Assembly (NCBI RefSeq): GCF_014195535.1
Contig: NZ_JACIBY010000014.1
Location: 64,501-128,500, forward strand
From: Runella defluvii
Lineage (GTDB): Bacteria > Bacteroidota > Bacteroidia > Cytophagales > Spirosomataceae
Direction of reading: 5' to 3'
Length of the DNA stretch: 64,000 nt
Positions 1 through 6,509 of this stretch are shown here, one piece after another. The notes beneath the pieces were generated by a model, which ran no database searches, had not been told where the DNA came from, and was given only the letters and a program-made list of their open reading frames with translations. Position 1 is the stretch's first letter. Every line of letters begins with the position of its first letter. The translations under genes and the position numbers were made by a program.

Positions 1-2
1 AA

Positions 3-203
3 GGTTTTGCCGAACGAGGTTTTAAAATACAACACTGCTTATTTTATGATAATAAGTTCTTGTTTTTAGATGGTGGTATTTGGTATTGGGAAGACGGATT
101 TGCTGCTTGGATTGAGTTTAACCCAATCAATGAGTTTGAGAAAGAATGGAGAATCCTTGGGAAAATAACTCAAAAGGAAATAAATCAGATTATTCTAAAG
201 TAA
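3..203 (+). CDS. Partial hypothetical protein (C-terminal end)
   Basis: An open frame enters from the left edge and stops at a TAA at 201-203, giving a 66-residue C-terminal fragment rich in aromatic residues (FLDGGIWYWEDGFAAWIEF). No family is recognised. It runs into the symmetrical terminator at 209-230, which suits a real gene end. Whether it belongs to the integrated element or to the host cannot be decided, because the left end of the element is not in the window. Confidence 0.5.
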   Translation, partial: GFAERGFKIQHCLFYDNKFLFLDGGIWYWEDGFAAWIEFNPINEFEKEWRILGKITQKEINQIILK

Positions 204-208
204 TAAGG

Positions 209-234
209 TGCCCCACTTGAGAGTGGGGCATTTT
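209..234. terminator. Bidirectional intrinsic terminator
   Basis: A perfect 8-bp stem TGCCCCAC (209-216) / GTGGGGCA (223-230) with a 6-nt loop is followed by TTTT on the plus strand. It lies between a rightward partial gene and a leftward small gene, so it can end both transcripts. Confidence 0.8.
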
Positions 235-442
235 ACGTTTTACTCATTTTCGGGGCTGGATAAAAAAGCCAAATGTCAATCTTGTAAAACTCACAAAACG
301 CCTTAACCGTGATTCGTTTTTGATTGAGTTCCTTCCTTACCTTGGCCATCCGTTGCCGTGCATAATCGGCACTTTGATAAATCTTGCCAGTCAACAATTT
401 CTCATTGACTTCGTCGAGCATCCATTCTTCTACTTGTGACAT
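233..442 (-). CDS. Small hypothetical protein, possible regulator
   Basis: This 69-residue, mostly helical, charged protein has no recognised family. It is the only leftward gene at this end of the element and is transcribed divergently from the rightward early unit. The roughly 210-bp divergent gap holds a short palindrome and three 20-bp repeats. That position suits a small repressor or excisionase-type control protein, but no helix-turn-helix could be confidently placed, so the function is inference from context only. Confidence 0.6.
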   Translation of the reverse strand: MSQVEEWMLDEVNEKLLTGKIYQSADYARQRMAKVRKELNQKRITVKAFCEFYKIDIWLFYPAPKMSKT

Positions 443-471
443 CTTTCTACCTGTGTTTTGGGTTTGCTATC

Positions 472-484
472 GCAATTTGCGAAA
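472..484. promoter_or_regulatory. Small palindrome in divergent control region
   Basis: TCGCAA-T-TTGCGA forms a 13-bp dyad about 30 bp upstream of the leftward small gene. It could be an operator for a dimeric repressor. Only the symmetry and location support this. Confidence 0.35.
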
Positions 485-550
485 ACTCAAAGCCCCAAAG
501 AAGCCTTGACATTACTAAAGTTTTTTCGGGTTAACGTATATAAACATCCG

Positions 551-610
551 TAATGATACGTAACGATTCATAATGATACGTAATGAATCGTAATGATACG
601 TAATGGGGGT
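551..610 (+). repeat. Three 20-bp iteron-like tandem repeats
   Basis: TAATGATACGTAA begins at 551, 571 and 591 with an exact 20-bp period; the 7-bp spacer varies (for example CGATTCA, TGAATCG). A spacing of about two helical turns places the copies on one face of the DNA. They lie just upstream of a gene for a ribbon-helix-helix-like protein, a usual arrangement for an autoregulator or for a replication/partition iteron array. Confidence 0.75.
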
Positions 611-652
611 ATTTGCAGACCATGTATATCTATCCCACCTTTGTTCGACACA

Positions 653-1030
653 ATGAATTTATCAATACAAATGGATTCATCCAAGCACCCTTTATTAAAC
701 GAATCATGTTCGGAAGGACTCACTTTGAGGATTGGCCAAACCCTTCGTACTCTATTAATTCAGAAAGCAGAGGTAACCAAAAAAGCCCTGAATGACGTAG
801 TTCGCGAGGCGTTGGCGGAGTCAGTTCAGCCGACTTATAAGCCCTATCAGCCATCGCTAAAAACGGTGGTGCCAGGGCCGTCAAGACAAAAGAAGGCTCT
901 TGATGCTTTCAATAATCCCGATGTTATTCATGCCATTCAGTCGCTTGCAGCGGGTATTGAAGCTGGCAATATCGAAACCGACGCGAGAAGTATTTTAGAG
1001 TATTTTATCTCTTGTTTCCCTACCCAATGA
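653..1030 (+). CDS. Ribbon-helix-helix-like DNA-binding protein
   Basis: The ATG at 653 is preferred over upstream in-frame codons because the longer version would start inside the 20-bp repeats at 551-610. The product is about 125 residues. Residues roughly 20-55 (LTLRIGQTLRTLLIQKAEV, then KKALNDVVREAL) have the strand-helix-helix pattern of CopG/Arc-type repressors. The C-terminal part is helical and unrecognised. It heads the first rightward unit and directly follows the tandem repeats, so it probably binds them and controls this unit or replication. The stop overlaps the next start (ATGA). The fold assignment is by eye. Confidence 0.6.
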   Translation: MNLSIQMDSSKHPLLNESCSEGLTLRIGQTLRTLLIQKAEVTKKALNDVVREALAESVQPTYKPYQPSLKTVVPGPSRQKKALDAFNNPDVIHAIQSLAAGIEAGNIETDARSILEYFISCFPTQ

Positions 1031-1425
1031 GACTCATCATCATTGACGAAAATTACCAAATTCTCGAAGATTTTGGAGCATTTACGGTCGAAGAAGCCGA
1101 AGTATTTTTTATGGACGCCATGACTGCCATTCAATTCCGAAAAGAGCTAAATCAAGTCGTTGTCCAAAACGAAGTGCAGATGCGGCTATTGATGGATACG
1201 TTCAACAAAATGGGGCTTTTGCATGGCAATCCCGAAGCTATTCAGGATTGGATGCGCCCCTACATCTCCAATGAAATCCTTCGATTGAAAGAAGAAAAGA
1301 ACCTCTTTGAGCGGGCAAACGCCAAACTTGACCACTACAAAGAACGCGCTTGGTCATGGCTCAAACTGAGCTTTTTCACGGGAGTAACAGGATTTTTCAA
1401 GCGATTTGTCACTAAAAATAAATAA
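1027..1425 (+). CDS. Hypothetical coiled-coil protein
   Basis: The start at 1027 overlaps the upstream stop as ATGA, which implies translational coupling; an alternative in-frame ATG lies at 1012. The 132-residue product has a short beta-type N-terminus, a long charged helical middle and an amphipathic aromatic C-terminus (AWSWLKLSFFTGVTGFFKRF) that may touch the membrane. No family is recognised. It is co-transcribed with the ATPase gene two genes downstream. Confidence 0.65.
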   Translation: MRLIIIDENYQILEDFGAFTVEEAEVFFMDAMTAIQFRKELNQVVVQNEVQMRLLMDTFNKMGLLHGNPEAIQDWMRPYISNEILRLKEEKNLFERANAKLDHYKERAWSWLKLSFFTGVTGFFKRFVTKNK

Positions 1426-1431
1426 CTCGCC

Positions 1432-2271
1432 ATGAGTAGTAGTTTCAGAAATTTACGCGACCAGTACCTTGGCGTGGTCGCCGAAGAAGCCCTTGACGTA
1501 GCCAAGGAGGGAACAAGGCGCGTATTTGGCAATATTTTCGCCAATAAACCTGCCGAGTTACCACCAGCAAGGCAAGTTCCACCACCGCCCCCCGACTATC
1601 AGCCCCAACTACCACCAATGGACGCATCATCCCAACCACCGCCGCCACAGGCACAGCCGATTTATTACCCGCCACCACCCCCACCACAATACGGGGGCTA
1701 TCCCCCTGCGTATCCGCAGTATCCCAACTATGGGCAATACGCGAGTGCCTTACCACCTGCTTATATGCCCCCGCCCTTGCCCGCAGTCGAAAAGATTGAC
1801 GAGGATTCGCTCCGAAACATTGCTCGCTGGCAAGCTACGGTTGACCTTAAATACGTACAGGCCATTACGGGCTTTGTTCGTAGTGCCGTTGGGAACATGG
1901 CCGCTGCCAATTCGATGGTAAAATTGGTAGAACGCTACGAAGATGGCGACCAAACCCTTTCCAGCGAAGACGTAGAAATTGCCGAACGAATGCGAAAAGC
2001 GGTCGATAAACGGCGTGAAATCGAAGCATCTGGCAACACCGTTTTGGAAGATGAAGATATGCGCAACATCTACGAAGAGATTATTTTCCGTGAAATGAAA
2101 AATAAGAACGACCGTGGAGAATTGCAGTTGCAATCATCATCAAGTTTTCGCTACAACTACCTAGCCCTTAGTCTGCTTGCCATTGGTGAAACAGGTAAAG
2201 AAGTGATTTTTGATAAGGTCAAAGGCGTAGTGAGCGGAGCTAAAAACAAGTTACAGCCTAAAAAGAAGTAG
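1432..2271 (+). CDS. Proline-rich structural or adaptor-like protein
   Basis: The 279-residue product has a short helical N-terminus and a disordered stretch (about residues 38-118) very rich in Pro, Tyr and Gln (PPPPPP and YPQYP-type motifs). A charged alpha-helical domain follows (about 125-240), then a short Lys-rich end. The composition resembles virion or scaffold linkers more than an enzyme. The gene ends 2 bp before the P-loop ATPase gene, so the two are probably expressed together and may act together. No family is recognised. Confidence 0.65.
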   Translation: MSSSFRNLRDQYLGVVAEEALDVAKEGTRRVFGNIFANKPAELPPARQVPPPPPDYQPQLPPMDASSQPPPPQAQPIYYPPPPPPQYGGYPPAYPQYPNYGQYASALPPAYMPPPLPAVEKIDEDSLRNIARWQATVDLKYVQAITGFVRSAVGNMAAANSMVKLVERYEDGDQTLSSEDVEIAERMRKAVDKRREIEASGNTVLEDEDMRNIYEEIIFREMKNKNDRGELQLQSSSSFRYNYLALSLLAIGETGKEVIFDKVKGVVSGAKNKLQPKKK

Positions 2272-2273
2272 GA

Positions 2274-3047
2274 ATGAATCCAAAAGGCAACATATTCCTT
2301 GCTTTGGGAAAACGAGACGTAGGGAAAACCTATACTACAATGGAGATGGCCCAACGCGCCCAGGACAGGGGCAAGGTTCAAAAATCATTGTTGGTGTACG
2401 ACCATACCAATAATTCATCGTACAATCAGTATGACCTTACGCCCGTGACCATCGAACAGGTGATGTACGAGTTGCCCTACCTTCGCAAGCCTTTTCGGTG
2501 CATCATTCATTACGATGACATTGATCATTTTTGCGAGGTGGTCAACCTGTATTTGTCCTTGTGCTGTATTGTGTTTGACGATTGCGGGGTTCTTTTTAGG
2601 GGCAACTTGACGATTCCGAAAGAAAAGCTCCTGAAAACCCCCAAAAACAACGGTACGGAACTGTTTTTTCAAGCTCACCGACTCAACGAGATTTCCCCGT
2701 CATTATTGGCAGCGGCCAATATGTATATCATCAAACAGACGGTGGAAGATTTTGACAAGCTACCCCCCAAGGTGATTTGTCGTCGTGAGCTAAAGTACTT
2801 ACTAGAACAGTGCGTAGAAGAAAATGCCAGACGGCCAGCAAAAGAAAAGTGGGCCACACGGGTGTATGACACTGAAGAAGACGAAGTGTGGATTCCTAAA
2901 GTCGTGCATGGTCAAGAAGACTTTGAAATCATTTCGGGAGAAGATTATTTCCCTTTTTCTCCTAAACGTCAAATGCAACTCAAAACATTGCATGAATTAA
3001 AAGCGCGAATACAACAACAAACCAGAAAATCCTACCAACATGATTAA
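2274..3047 (+). CDS. Zot / FtsK-HerA-like P-loop ATPase
   Basis: The 257-residue product has a Walker A motif GKRDVGKT at residues 12-19. A hydrophobic strand ending in FDD (101-103) acts as Walker B. FFQAHRLNEISPSLL (from residue 131) corresponds to the post-Walker-B strand and helix seen in Zot/HerA-type assembly and packaging ATPases. It has no membrane segment, unlike inovirus pI/Zot. In viruses such ATPases drive genome packaging (PRD1 P9-like, A32-like) or extrusion. It is the only candidate motor in the window, where no terminase is seen. The end overlaps the next gene. The P-loop is certain; the precise clade is inferred. Confidence 0.75.
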   Translation: MNPKGNIFLALGKRDVGKTYTTMEMAQRAQDRGKVQKSLLVYDHTNNSSYNQYDLTPVTIEQVMYELPYLRKPFRCIIHYDDIDHFCEVVNLYLSLCCIVFDDCGVLFRGNLTIPKEKLLKTPKNNGTELFFQAHRLNEISPSLLAAANMYIIKQTVEDFDKLPPKVICRRELKYLLEQCVEENARRPAKEKWATRVYDTEEDEVWIPKVVHGQEDFEIISGEDYFPFSPKRQMQLKTLHELKARIQQQTRKSYQHD

Positions 3048-3285
3048 TATCTGTGATTACGAGAAACTGTCAAAGGCTGAATTGGTCGAATCAATCAGCG
3101 AGATGAGACGCTTTGAATCAAGCATCCTGACCAATCAGGAAGAAACCCTTCAAACAGAGGCAACTTTTTCCTTAAATGGAAACAAACTAGCCACTATTGT
3201 ATCTGAAATGGCGGCAGCTTTCATCTTGGAGGAAGTGCAAGAAATCATCAAAATGTTGAAACAAGAACTTCAAAAACGTCACTAA
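3040..3285 (+). CDS. Small hypothetical helical protein
   Basis: The 81-residue product overlaps the end of the ATPase gene by 8 bp. The sequence is acidic and helical throughout (LSKAELVESISEMRRF, ILEEVQEIIKMLKQEL). There is no signal peptide, membrane segment or recognised family. The tight overlap suggests a partner of the ATPase or of the next membrane protein. Confidence 0.6.
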   Translation: MINICDYEKLSKAELVESISEMRRFESSILTNQEETLQTEATFSLNGNKLATIVSEMAAAFILEEVQEIIKMLKQELQKRH

Positions 3286-3287
3286 CA

Positions 3288-3701
3288 ATGAATCAGCAAG
3301 AACAACTCCGCCAAGCGTATTTTCAACCTCAATACGCTCCACCAGCCCAAAACCAAGAATACCACGATGTTGGTGCGTCAGGGCCGTCTATTGCCACTGT
3401 GGTTTTTGTGGTATTTGTCGTGGTAGGGCTCATGGCCGCTGCCTTTTGGTTTGGCTTTTTAGAGCCAACCATTAAGAAGCTCCAAAAGCTACTCATCAAA
3501 GACGAAAAAGCCACAAAGGACAATGTTATTGAAGAGCAAACCATTGAAGAACCCTATACGCCTATCATTCAATTGACGCCCAGCGATACCAATGAAGAGA
3601 CGAGGGAAGAAGAGTTTGACATCGACAAACGTTTTGTGGAACTCAATGATAAGCATGGGTTATTAGAAAAATCGTACTTATCAGGTAAGGGTTTAGCCTA
3701 A
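3288..3701 (+). CDS. Single-pass membrane protein
   Basis: The 137-residue product has a Gln/Tyr/Pro-rich N-terminus (about 1-32), one strong membrane span (about 35-57, IATVVFVVFVVVGLMAAAFW) and a long acidic tail. No family is recognised. It lies two genes after the ATPase in the same unit. Membrane partners of an assembly or packaging ATPase often have this form, but the role here is inference. Confidence 0.65.
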   Translation: MNQQEQLRQAYFQPQYAPPAQNQEYHDVGASGPSIATVVFVVFVVVGLMAAAFWFGFLEPTIKKLQKLLIKDEKATKDNVIEEQTIEEPYTPIIQLTPSDTNEETREEEFDIDKRFVELNDKHGLLEKSYLSGKGLA

Positions 3702-3740
3702 ACGGGGATGCCCGAAGATAATTAATAATCATTTAGACGG

Positions 3741-4103
3741 ATGAAAAAAGGCTTGTATTGGTGGGAGTATGAAGATGCAAGCGGGCTGCAACGCGGTCAG
3801 CTATGGCAACGTCTTACCCAAGCAGAACAGGCCGAAATTGTCCGTCTAAATGGGTATCGTAAGCGTAAAAAGATACCTAACGCTGCCTTGGAATACCTCA
3901 AATCAGTATTTCCCCTTCCCATCGACCGCCGCGACCTTCTGAGTATGTCCGAATACGAGCGAAGATGCGGATTTGGTAAAGGGGAAGTCCTAAAACTGCT
4001 CTCTGACGAACAGCGGGAACACCTTGTCAATCTTGGCTATCGTCGTTCGCAAAAACTCACTTACCGTGCCATGCTTTATCTCAAATCACTAGGCTACTAC
4101 TAA
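3741..4103 (+). CDS. Hypothetical protein with internal duplication
   Basis: The 120-residue basic product is built from two related halves. LWQRLTQAEQAEIVRLNGY followed by an ALEYLKS segment matches VLKLLSDEQREHLVNLGY followed by an AMLYLKS segment. Each half ends with a basic RKRKK or RRSQK patch before a YLKS motif, which could bind nucleic acid or an acidic partner. No family is recognised. The next gene starts immediately after its stop. Confidence 0.6.
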   Translation: MKKGLYWWEYEDASGLQRGQLWQRLTQAEQAEIVRLNGYRKRKKIPNAALEYLKSVFPLPIDRRDLLSMSEYERRCGFGKGEVLKLLSDEQREHLVNLGYRRSQKLTYRAMLYLKSLGYY

Positions 4104-4104
4104 C

Positions 4105-4530
4105 ATGAACATCAAAATCCATTTCATTGGCGTACTACTTTTTGTACTTGCCATCGTCGTTTTTGCAGGTGCCTTAGACGACCTAAAATACTATGAGTTT
4201 GAGTATTTTAACTTACAAGAACTTTGCTTGTCTGCGTCGATGCTTTTGATTTATTGGTGGTTGGCAACTATTGTCATGTCAGTGGATCGTTTGTTTGAAA
4301 AATTGAATGAGAATGATCAATTAAGGGAAAAAGAAATACAAAAAGACATTGACTTTGCTCGTAAAGTTCACGAATCCCTTAGAGAGTATCAGTCGATAAT
4401 TGATAGGTTAAAATCGGAAATTTCGAGGTTAGAACCGCCAATTTCGAGGTTAGAACCGCCGTCTGAGGCTTATCAATCCAGAATTGATGATATAGAACAG
4501 CAATTGTTGGACATTCAAAACAAAAAATAA
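4105..4530 (+). CDS. Membrane protein with cytoplasmic coiled coil
   Basis: The 141-residue product has two hydrophobic segments (about 6-24 and 42-60). A long charged coiled-coil region follows (about 65-140), broken by a duplicated SRLEPP motif. The duplication is also seen in the DNA (4420-4460). No family is recognised. It is in the same unit as the ATPase and the other membrane proteins. Confidence 0.6.
   Translation: MNIKIHFIGVLLFVLAIVVFAGALDDLKYYEFEYFNLQELCLSASMLLIYWWLATIVMSVDRLFEKLNENDQLREKEIQKDIDFARKVHESLREYQSIIDRLKSEISRLEPPISRLEPPSEAYQSRIDDIEQQLLDIQNKK
4420..4460 (+). repeat. 21-bp direct repeat inside a gene
   Basis: ATTTCGAGGTTAGAACCGCC occurs at 4420-4439 and again at 4441-4460 and encodes the repeated SRLEPP heptad in the coiled-coil protein. 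An exact 21-bp tandem copy points to recent slippage that keeps the frame. Confidence 0.85.
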
Positions 4531-4552
4531 CACTTTCAACTAGCAAAACACA

Positions 4553-5038
4553 ATGAAAAATTTAACCAGTTTAGTCCTCGCATTTATTTTTAGTCTGCTA
4601 TTTCAGCAAGTAGCTTTAGGGCAAAACAATGCCGTCGAACCGAAATCAAAAGTCAATAAGATTCTACTCGAACGAGAGATTGAACGAACTTTGATGAACG
4701 GAGAAATAAGCCGCGACGATATCCAATATTGTTTTGAATTGATGCAGGCTTATTCGGATTTATCCTACCAAAGTCCAAGTTTACCCGCTAAAATCCAAGA
4801 AACTCAAACCGACCAAAAATGGATTGATTGGGTAGATTTTAACACAGGAATGGCTGTTTTTCTTGTCATATTCCTGATTTTGAAAGGTATTGAGTATGTA
4901 GAGAAAATGGCAAGGAAGAAGCGTACTAATTGCTCTTTTGAAGATACAACATACGAAGCATTAGATTGTTTATTGGAAGAAGTTAGAGAAATAAGGGACA
5001 ACCTAGATGAGTTAAAAACTCACAAGTCTCAAGAATAA
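4553..5038 (+). CDS. Exported single-pass membrane protein
   Basis: The 161-residue product has a signal peptide ending near residue 24 (FQQVALGQ). An exported helical segment follows, then one membrane span (about 98-117, MAVFLVIFLILKGIEYV) and a charged cytoplasmic coiled coil. No family is recognised. It is the last gene of the first rightward unit and is followed by a strong hairpin terminator. Confidence 0.6.
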   Translation: MKNLTSLVLAFIFSLLFQQVALGQNNAVEPKSKVNKILLEREIERTLMNGEISRDDIQYCFELMQAYSDLSYQSPSLPAKIQETQTDQKWIDWVDFNTGMAVFLVIFLILKGIEYVEKMARKKRTNCSFEDTTYEALDCLLEEVREIRDNLDELKTHKSQE

Positions 5039-5064
5039 TTGAGTATCATTTTTTCTGTTATGTC

Positions 5065-5098
5065 AAATAGCCCATTGACGATGTTGATGGGCTATTTT
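5065..5098 (+). terminator. Intrinsic terminator of the first unit
   Basis: An 11-bp perfect stem AAATAGCCCAT (5065-5075) / ATGGGCTATTT (5087-5097) with an 11-nt loop ends in a T run. It directly precedes the tandem repeats that start the next unit. Confidence 0.85.
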
Positions 5099-5162
5099 GT
5101 GTTTGATTAGGTCGGTCTGTGTCGTATTAGGTCAGGCAAGGCTTTGGGCACTCGTATCTTTT
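5098..5162 (+). promoter_or_regulatory. Repeat-driven promoter of unit B
   Basis: Two 20-bp boxes (5098-5117 and 5118-5137) share TGTGT-x-x-x-ATTAGGTC. After exactly 17 nt comes TATCTTTT (5155-5162), close to the Bacteroidetes -7 box TAnnTTTG. There is no TTTG-type -33 box, so the repeats probably bind an activator. The same arrangement recurs at 13886 and 25259. The position supports ATG 5186 as the true start of the next gene. Confidence 0.75.
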
Positions 5163-5185
5163 CAGCGTTTATACGAAATGCCCCT

Positions 5186-6484
5186 ATGTTTTCTAAGCCA
5201 ATTTCTAGTGATTTTATCACCATCAAAAGCCCTGACCCCGAAAAAACATTCGAGTTGTTGGTCACAACCTATATTCCAAAAGGTTTTGACCAAACCTACG
5301 AAGTAGCCGAATCGTTTGTGGACAAGGCTGTGCCAAGCAAAATCTTTAAAGCCTTGTGGGAGTGGTGTGTTTTTAACTTCGTTTACGAAGAAGACAAGGA
5401 AGGTATTGAGCAAATCAGGCTACCAAATCGAACATGGGCCGACCGAAACAAAGGTGTTGACTGTGAAGATTTTGTTATCCTGAATGCGGGTATTCTACAC
5501 AACTTAGACATACCTTTTTCGGTACGCATGGCCGATTATGGCGAAGGTTGGCAACACATCTACATTGTGGGGGATAATGGCGTGATACTCGACCCCGTAA
5601 ACCCAATTTTCAACAACGAACCTAAAAGTCTAAAACGGGTTAAAGACCACCGCTTTGAGAAAGAAAGTAAAACCCTTGGTAAGTTTATACAGTACAACTT
5701 TGAGGAATCAAGCCAACAAAAGCCCATTGATTTATTGGCCGATTCTCGCACGAAAGGATTCTTTGAAAAGCCAAGCCCTGAAAGCGTAAAGGCACTAAAT
5801 CGTTTTTTAAAGGCCAATCCTAACCAATTGGTTGTGATGTATCATGGTACTTGGGCTAATCACCCAATTATGAGCCAAGGGTTAAAAACTACAAAGGCCA
5901 ATACTCGCAGGGGATATTCTACGGTAGGTTTTGTGTATTTAACCCCCTACCCCAAATATGCTGAGTCATTTGCCCAAATGGCCTATCCATCGGAGCCGAT
6001 TACGCTTTATAAAGTAGTTGTACCTGCACGATTTCTCAAACCAGACAACGACCAAATCTATTTCAAAAAATCGGCTGGAATCCAAATAGGTGATACCCTT
6101 GGCGACTCATTGGTATTTGCAAAAACGGCTCGCATAAAAGGTGATATTCCTCCTTACATGATTTCGGAAGTAGGCAAAACCATCAAAGGACTTAAAACCA
6201 ATTTTTCACTTAAAACAAATACAATTATGCTAACCGCAGCACAAAAGCGCCTCAAGCGCGTAAGCAAAGCCGCCGACAAATTAGTAAAACAGGCAGGCAA
6301 AAAAACCGTGACCTTAAAGGTCAACGTACTTAATCGGAACGAGGCTATGAAAACGGCTTGGGAAATGGAAAAAGAAGGCGATTTGGTGGCTTCACGCACC
6401 ATCGACGGCATGAAGAAAAAGAGTAGCACAAAGACGGCTAAAAAAGCTACTGCCAAGCGCAAAACAACCTCAAAAAGAAAGTAA
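5186..6484 (+). CDS. Transglutaminase-like plus ADP-ribosyltransferase-like protein
   Basis: The ATG at 5186 is chosen; the in-frame TTG at 5144 lies upstream of the predicted -7 box. The product is 432 residues. Residues about 60-140 look like a transglutaminase-type cysteine protease fold with Cys93 (GVDCEDF), His124 (GWQHIYI) and Asp136 (ILDPVNP). Residues about 215-310 contain YHGT, then GFVYLTP and LYKVVVPA, resembling the KptA/ADP-ribosyltransferase fold (H-Y motifs). A histone-like Lys/Ala/Thr-rich tail ends the protein. It heads unit B. It could be an effector, a protein-crosslinking enzyme or a co-injected protein. Both domain calls are by eye. Confidence 0.55.
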   Translation: MFSKPISSDFITIKSPDPEKTFELLVTTYIPKGFDQTYEVAESFVDKAVPSKIFKALWEWCVFNFVYEEDKEGIEQIRLPNRTWADRNKGVDCEDFVILNAGILHNLDIPFSVRMADYGEGWQHIYIVGDNGVILDPVNPIFNNEPKSLKRVKDHRFEKESKTLGKFIQYNFEESSQQKPIDLLADSRTKGFFEKPSPESVKALNRFLKANPNQLVVMYHGTWANHPIMSQGLKTTKANTRRGYSTVGFVYLTPYPKYAESFAQMAYPSEPITLYKVVVPARFLKPDNDQIYFKKSAGIQIGDTLGDSLVFAKTARIKGDIPPYMISEVGKTIKGLKTNFSLKTNTIMLTAAQKRLKRVSKAADKLVKQAGKKTVTLKVNVLNRNEAMKTAWEMEKEGDLVASRTIDGMKKKSSTKTAKKATAKRKTTSKRK

Positions 6485-6509
6485 TCGACACTTTCATCTT
6501 CTTACTTCC

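Noticed and set aside
1-600. Left attachment site of the element
   Set aside because: No copy of the tRNA-Lys 3' end was found here; the element end is taken to be outside the window.
593-652. Upstream in-frame ATG for the RHH-like gene
   Set aside because: It lies inside the last 20-bp repeat and adds a Cys/Pro-rich stretch unlike the RHH N-terminus; ATG 653 is more likely.
1526-1921. 131-residue frame in the proline-rich gene
   Set aside because: It is a His/Pro-rich shadow caused by the repetitive CCA codons of the real gene.
2274-3047. Classical inovirus pI/Zot protein
   Set aside because: The ATPase lacks a membrane span and there are no inovirus replication or pIII-like genes, so only a broader Zot/FtsK-HerA assignment is made.
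5144-5185. TTG start giving a 446-residue transglutaminase-like protein
   Set aside because: The TTG is upstream of the predicted -7 box at 5155, so it would not be in the transcript; ATG 5186 fits.
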